DNA of 57,774 bases from a virus. Under the pieces are notes generated by a model. That model saw nothing but the letters and a program-made list of their open reading frames with translations, made no database searches and was not told the DNA's origin. This document shows positions 57,122-57,774 of the stretch, piece by piece (within the stretch, counting starts at the first letter, position 1; every line of letters begins with the position of its first letter). The stretch is taken from IMG/VR virus record IMGVR_UViG_3300010318_000003, positions 1 to 57,774 of that record; one strand, 5' to 3'. Both the position numbers and the translations under genes were made by a program.

Positions 57122-57149
57122 GTTTAAAGTTTCATGAGATATGCTATAG
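57122..57149 (+). promoter_or_regulatory. GTTTAAAG promoter with extended -10
   Basis: GTTTAAAG (57122-57129); TATAGA follows 16 bp after TTTAAA and is preceded by TGC (extended -10). The ATG is at 57153. Confidence 0.55.
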
Positions 57150-57152
57150 AGC

Positions 57153-57774
57153 ATGAAAAATAATATTAGTTACCAGGCCCCAGAAGATTGGGGCGTTTCT
57201 TCAGAGGATACGTGGGTTAGTTTTGAAGAGCTAAAAGACAATGGCGCACCTGCTCTTGAGGGTAGGGATGTTGTAGGTTTTATTGAGTTTAACGACGAAC
57301 TTGTTCCTGAAGCAGTAAGAAAAACTGCAGAAGTAGGAACAACATACGTAAATGACAAAACAAAAAATATTTTAACAAAGCAAAAAAACGGCCGTTGGAA
57401 GATTACAGGTAATACTGACACTAGCCAAAGGATGCAACAAGCTGATATAAGCAAAATTGACCCTAAAGGCAGAGACTCAGAAAAAGAAGTTACAGAAAAG
57501 CCTAAACCTAAACCTAAACCTAAACCTAAACAAGAAGCGCCTGTTGCTCCAGAGCCGGAAAGAGAGACAGAGGCTCAAAGAGAGGCAACAGAAAGGGCGC
57601 AAAAAGAAATTAAAAAAGATAGCTCTGTAGAATCTTATAGGCAATCTGAGGTATTTAAAAAACAAACAATTTTTACCTCGGAACAATTTATGAAAGCTCC
57701 TCCTCATGCACTCGTTAATGGAGCCCCATTTGTAGATGTAAAGAAAAGATTATCAGAAAGTGGCGCTTTCCCAG
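57153..57774 (+). CDS. Unidentified protein with K-P repeat (partial, runs off the window)
   Basis: At least 207 residues, open to the window end, starting MKNNISYQAPEDWGVSSEDT. Residues 1-105 are a mixed domain. A Lys-Pro repeat (K-P x5, about residues 116-126) forms a stiff linker, followed by a Glu/Arg/Lys-rich helix and more folded sequence. The start ATG follows the promoter element by 23 bp. I do not recognise the family; K-P or A-P linkers often tether virion or cell-wall domains. Completeness cannot be judged. Confidence 0.7.
   Translation, partial: MKNNISYQAPEDWGVSSEDTWVSFEELKDNGAPALEGRDVVGFIEFNDELVPEAVRKTAEVGTTYVNDKTKNILTKQKNGRWKITGNTDTSQRMQQADISKIDPKGRDSEKEVTEKPKPKPKPKPKQEAPVAPEPERETEAQREATERAQKEIKKDSSVESYRQSEVFKKQTIFTSEQFMKAPPHALVNGAPFVDVKKRLSESGAFP
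57501..57530 (+). repeat. Five-copy CCTAAA microsatellite
   Basis: Five exact CCTAAA hexamers code for (Pro-Lys)5 inside the last gene. Such repeats change copy number by slippage without breaking the frame. Confidence 0.95.

Noticed and set aside
1-57774. tRNA genes, CRISPR arrays, insertion sequences, integrase/att sites
   Set aside because: Gaps are too short for most of these, and no cloverleaf, regular spacer array, transposase or integrase signature was seen by eye.

Overview
The window reads as part of a large tailed-phage genome with a contractile (myovirus-type) tail that very probably infects a marine cyanobacterium such as Synechococcus or Prochlorococcus. Phage evidence: a terminase large subunit, baseplate proteins of the gpV, J and gpI classes, a baseplate hub carrying lytic domains, giant fibre proteins, an S74-chaperone tail fibre and several HNH/homing endonucleases. 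Cyanobacterial evidence: a small protein of the Mo-nitrogenase C-terminal (PF06967-like) family, a DUF4278-like protein, a cyanobacterial-type HNH nuclease, a PhoH relative, and an RNR/dUTPase block of the kind cyanophages carry. The terminase is not T4 gp17-like and the baseplate resembles P2 more than T4, so this is probably not a classical T4-like cyanomyovirus. No portal, capsid, sheath, integrase, tRNA or photosynthesis gene was recognised here.

Layout. 1-1.8 kb: small genes on both strands with a facing terminator pair. 1.8-17.5 kb: five very large forward genes, namely a pectate-lyase-type beta-helix protein, two paralogous structural proteins, a leucine-rich-repeat protein and one more structural protein. 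17.5-23.2 kb: a reverse block with a 1398-residue structural protein, phoH and a small fibre protein. 23.2-28.6 kb: forward dNMP kinase, a putative structural protein and a 1020-residue baseplate hub with peptidase and lysozyme modules. 28.6-39.3 kb: a reverse block running from baseplate genes through terL to a thioredoxin, a sigma factor and an HNH protein. 39.3-47.4 kb: forward tail-fibre genes. 47.4-54.8 kb: forward 'early-like' genes, with a putative ssDNA-binding protein, metallophosphatase, NrdB, homing endonuclease, NrdA fused to glutaredoxin, dUTPase/MazG-like protein and small proteins. 54.9-57.8 kb: a C5-cytosine methyltransferase, a homing endonuclease, a truncated second copy of the methyltransferase 5' end, and the start of another gene.

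How it may work together. Consensus host-type promoters (TTGACA/TATAAT or extended -10) precede the putative early genes and the thioredoxin-sigma cluster. A different recurring element, GTTTAAAG, sits in about fifteen intergenic spots, often built into a stop codon or just after a terminator. A plausible reading is that the host sigma factor starts the nucleotide-metabolism genes and the phage sigma, and the phage sigma or another factor then uses GTTTAAAG sites for virion genes. This link is inference. Coding density is very high: the longest gap between genes is about 146 bp (48446-48591), so no stretch over 300 bp lacks a gene.

Most notable observations: (1) an M23 peptidase in the hub whose zinc motifs appear in permuted order; (2) a glutaredoxin inserted between the NrdA barrel and its C-terminal redox tail; (3) a phage leucine-rich-repeat virion-type protein; (4) the GTTTAAAG element; (5) a homing endonuclease flanked by an intact methyltransferase and the stump of a second one; (6) a paired repeat GGACGCAA-N11-AACGGATA at two small-gene junctions.
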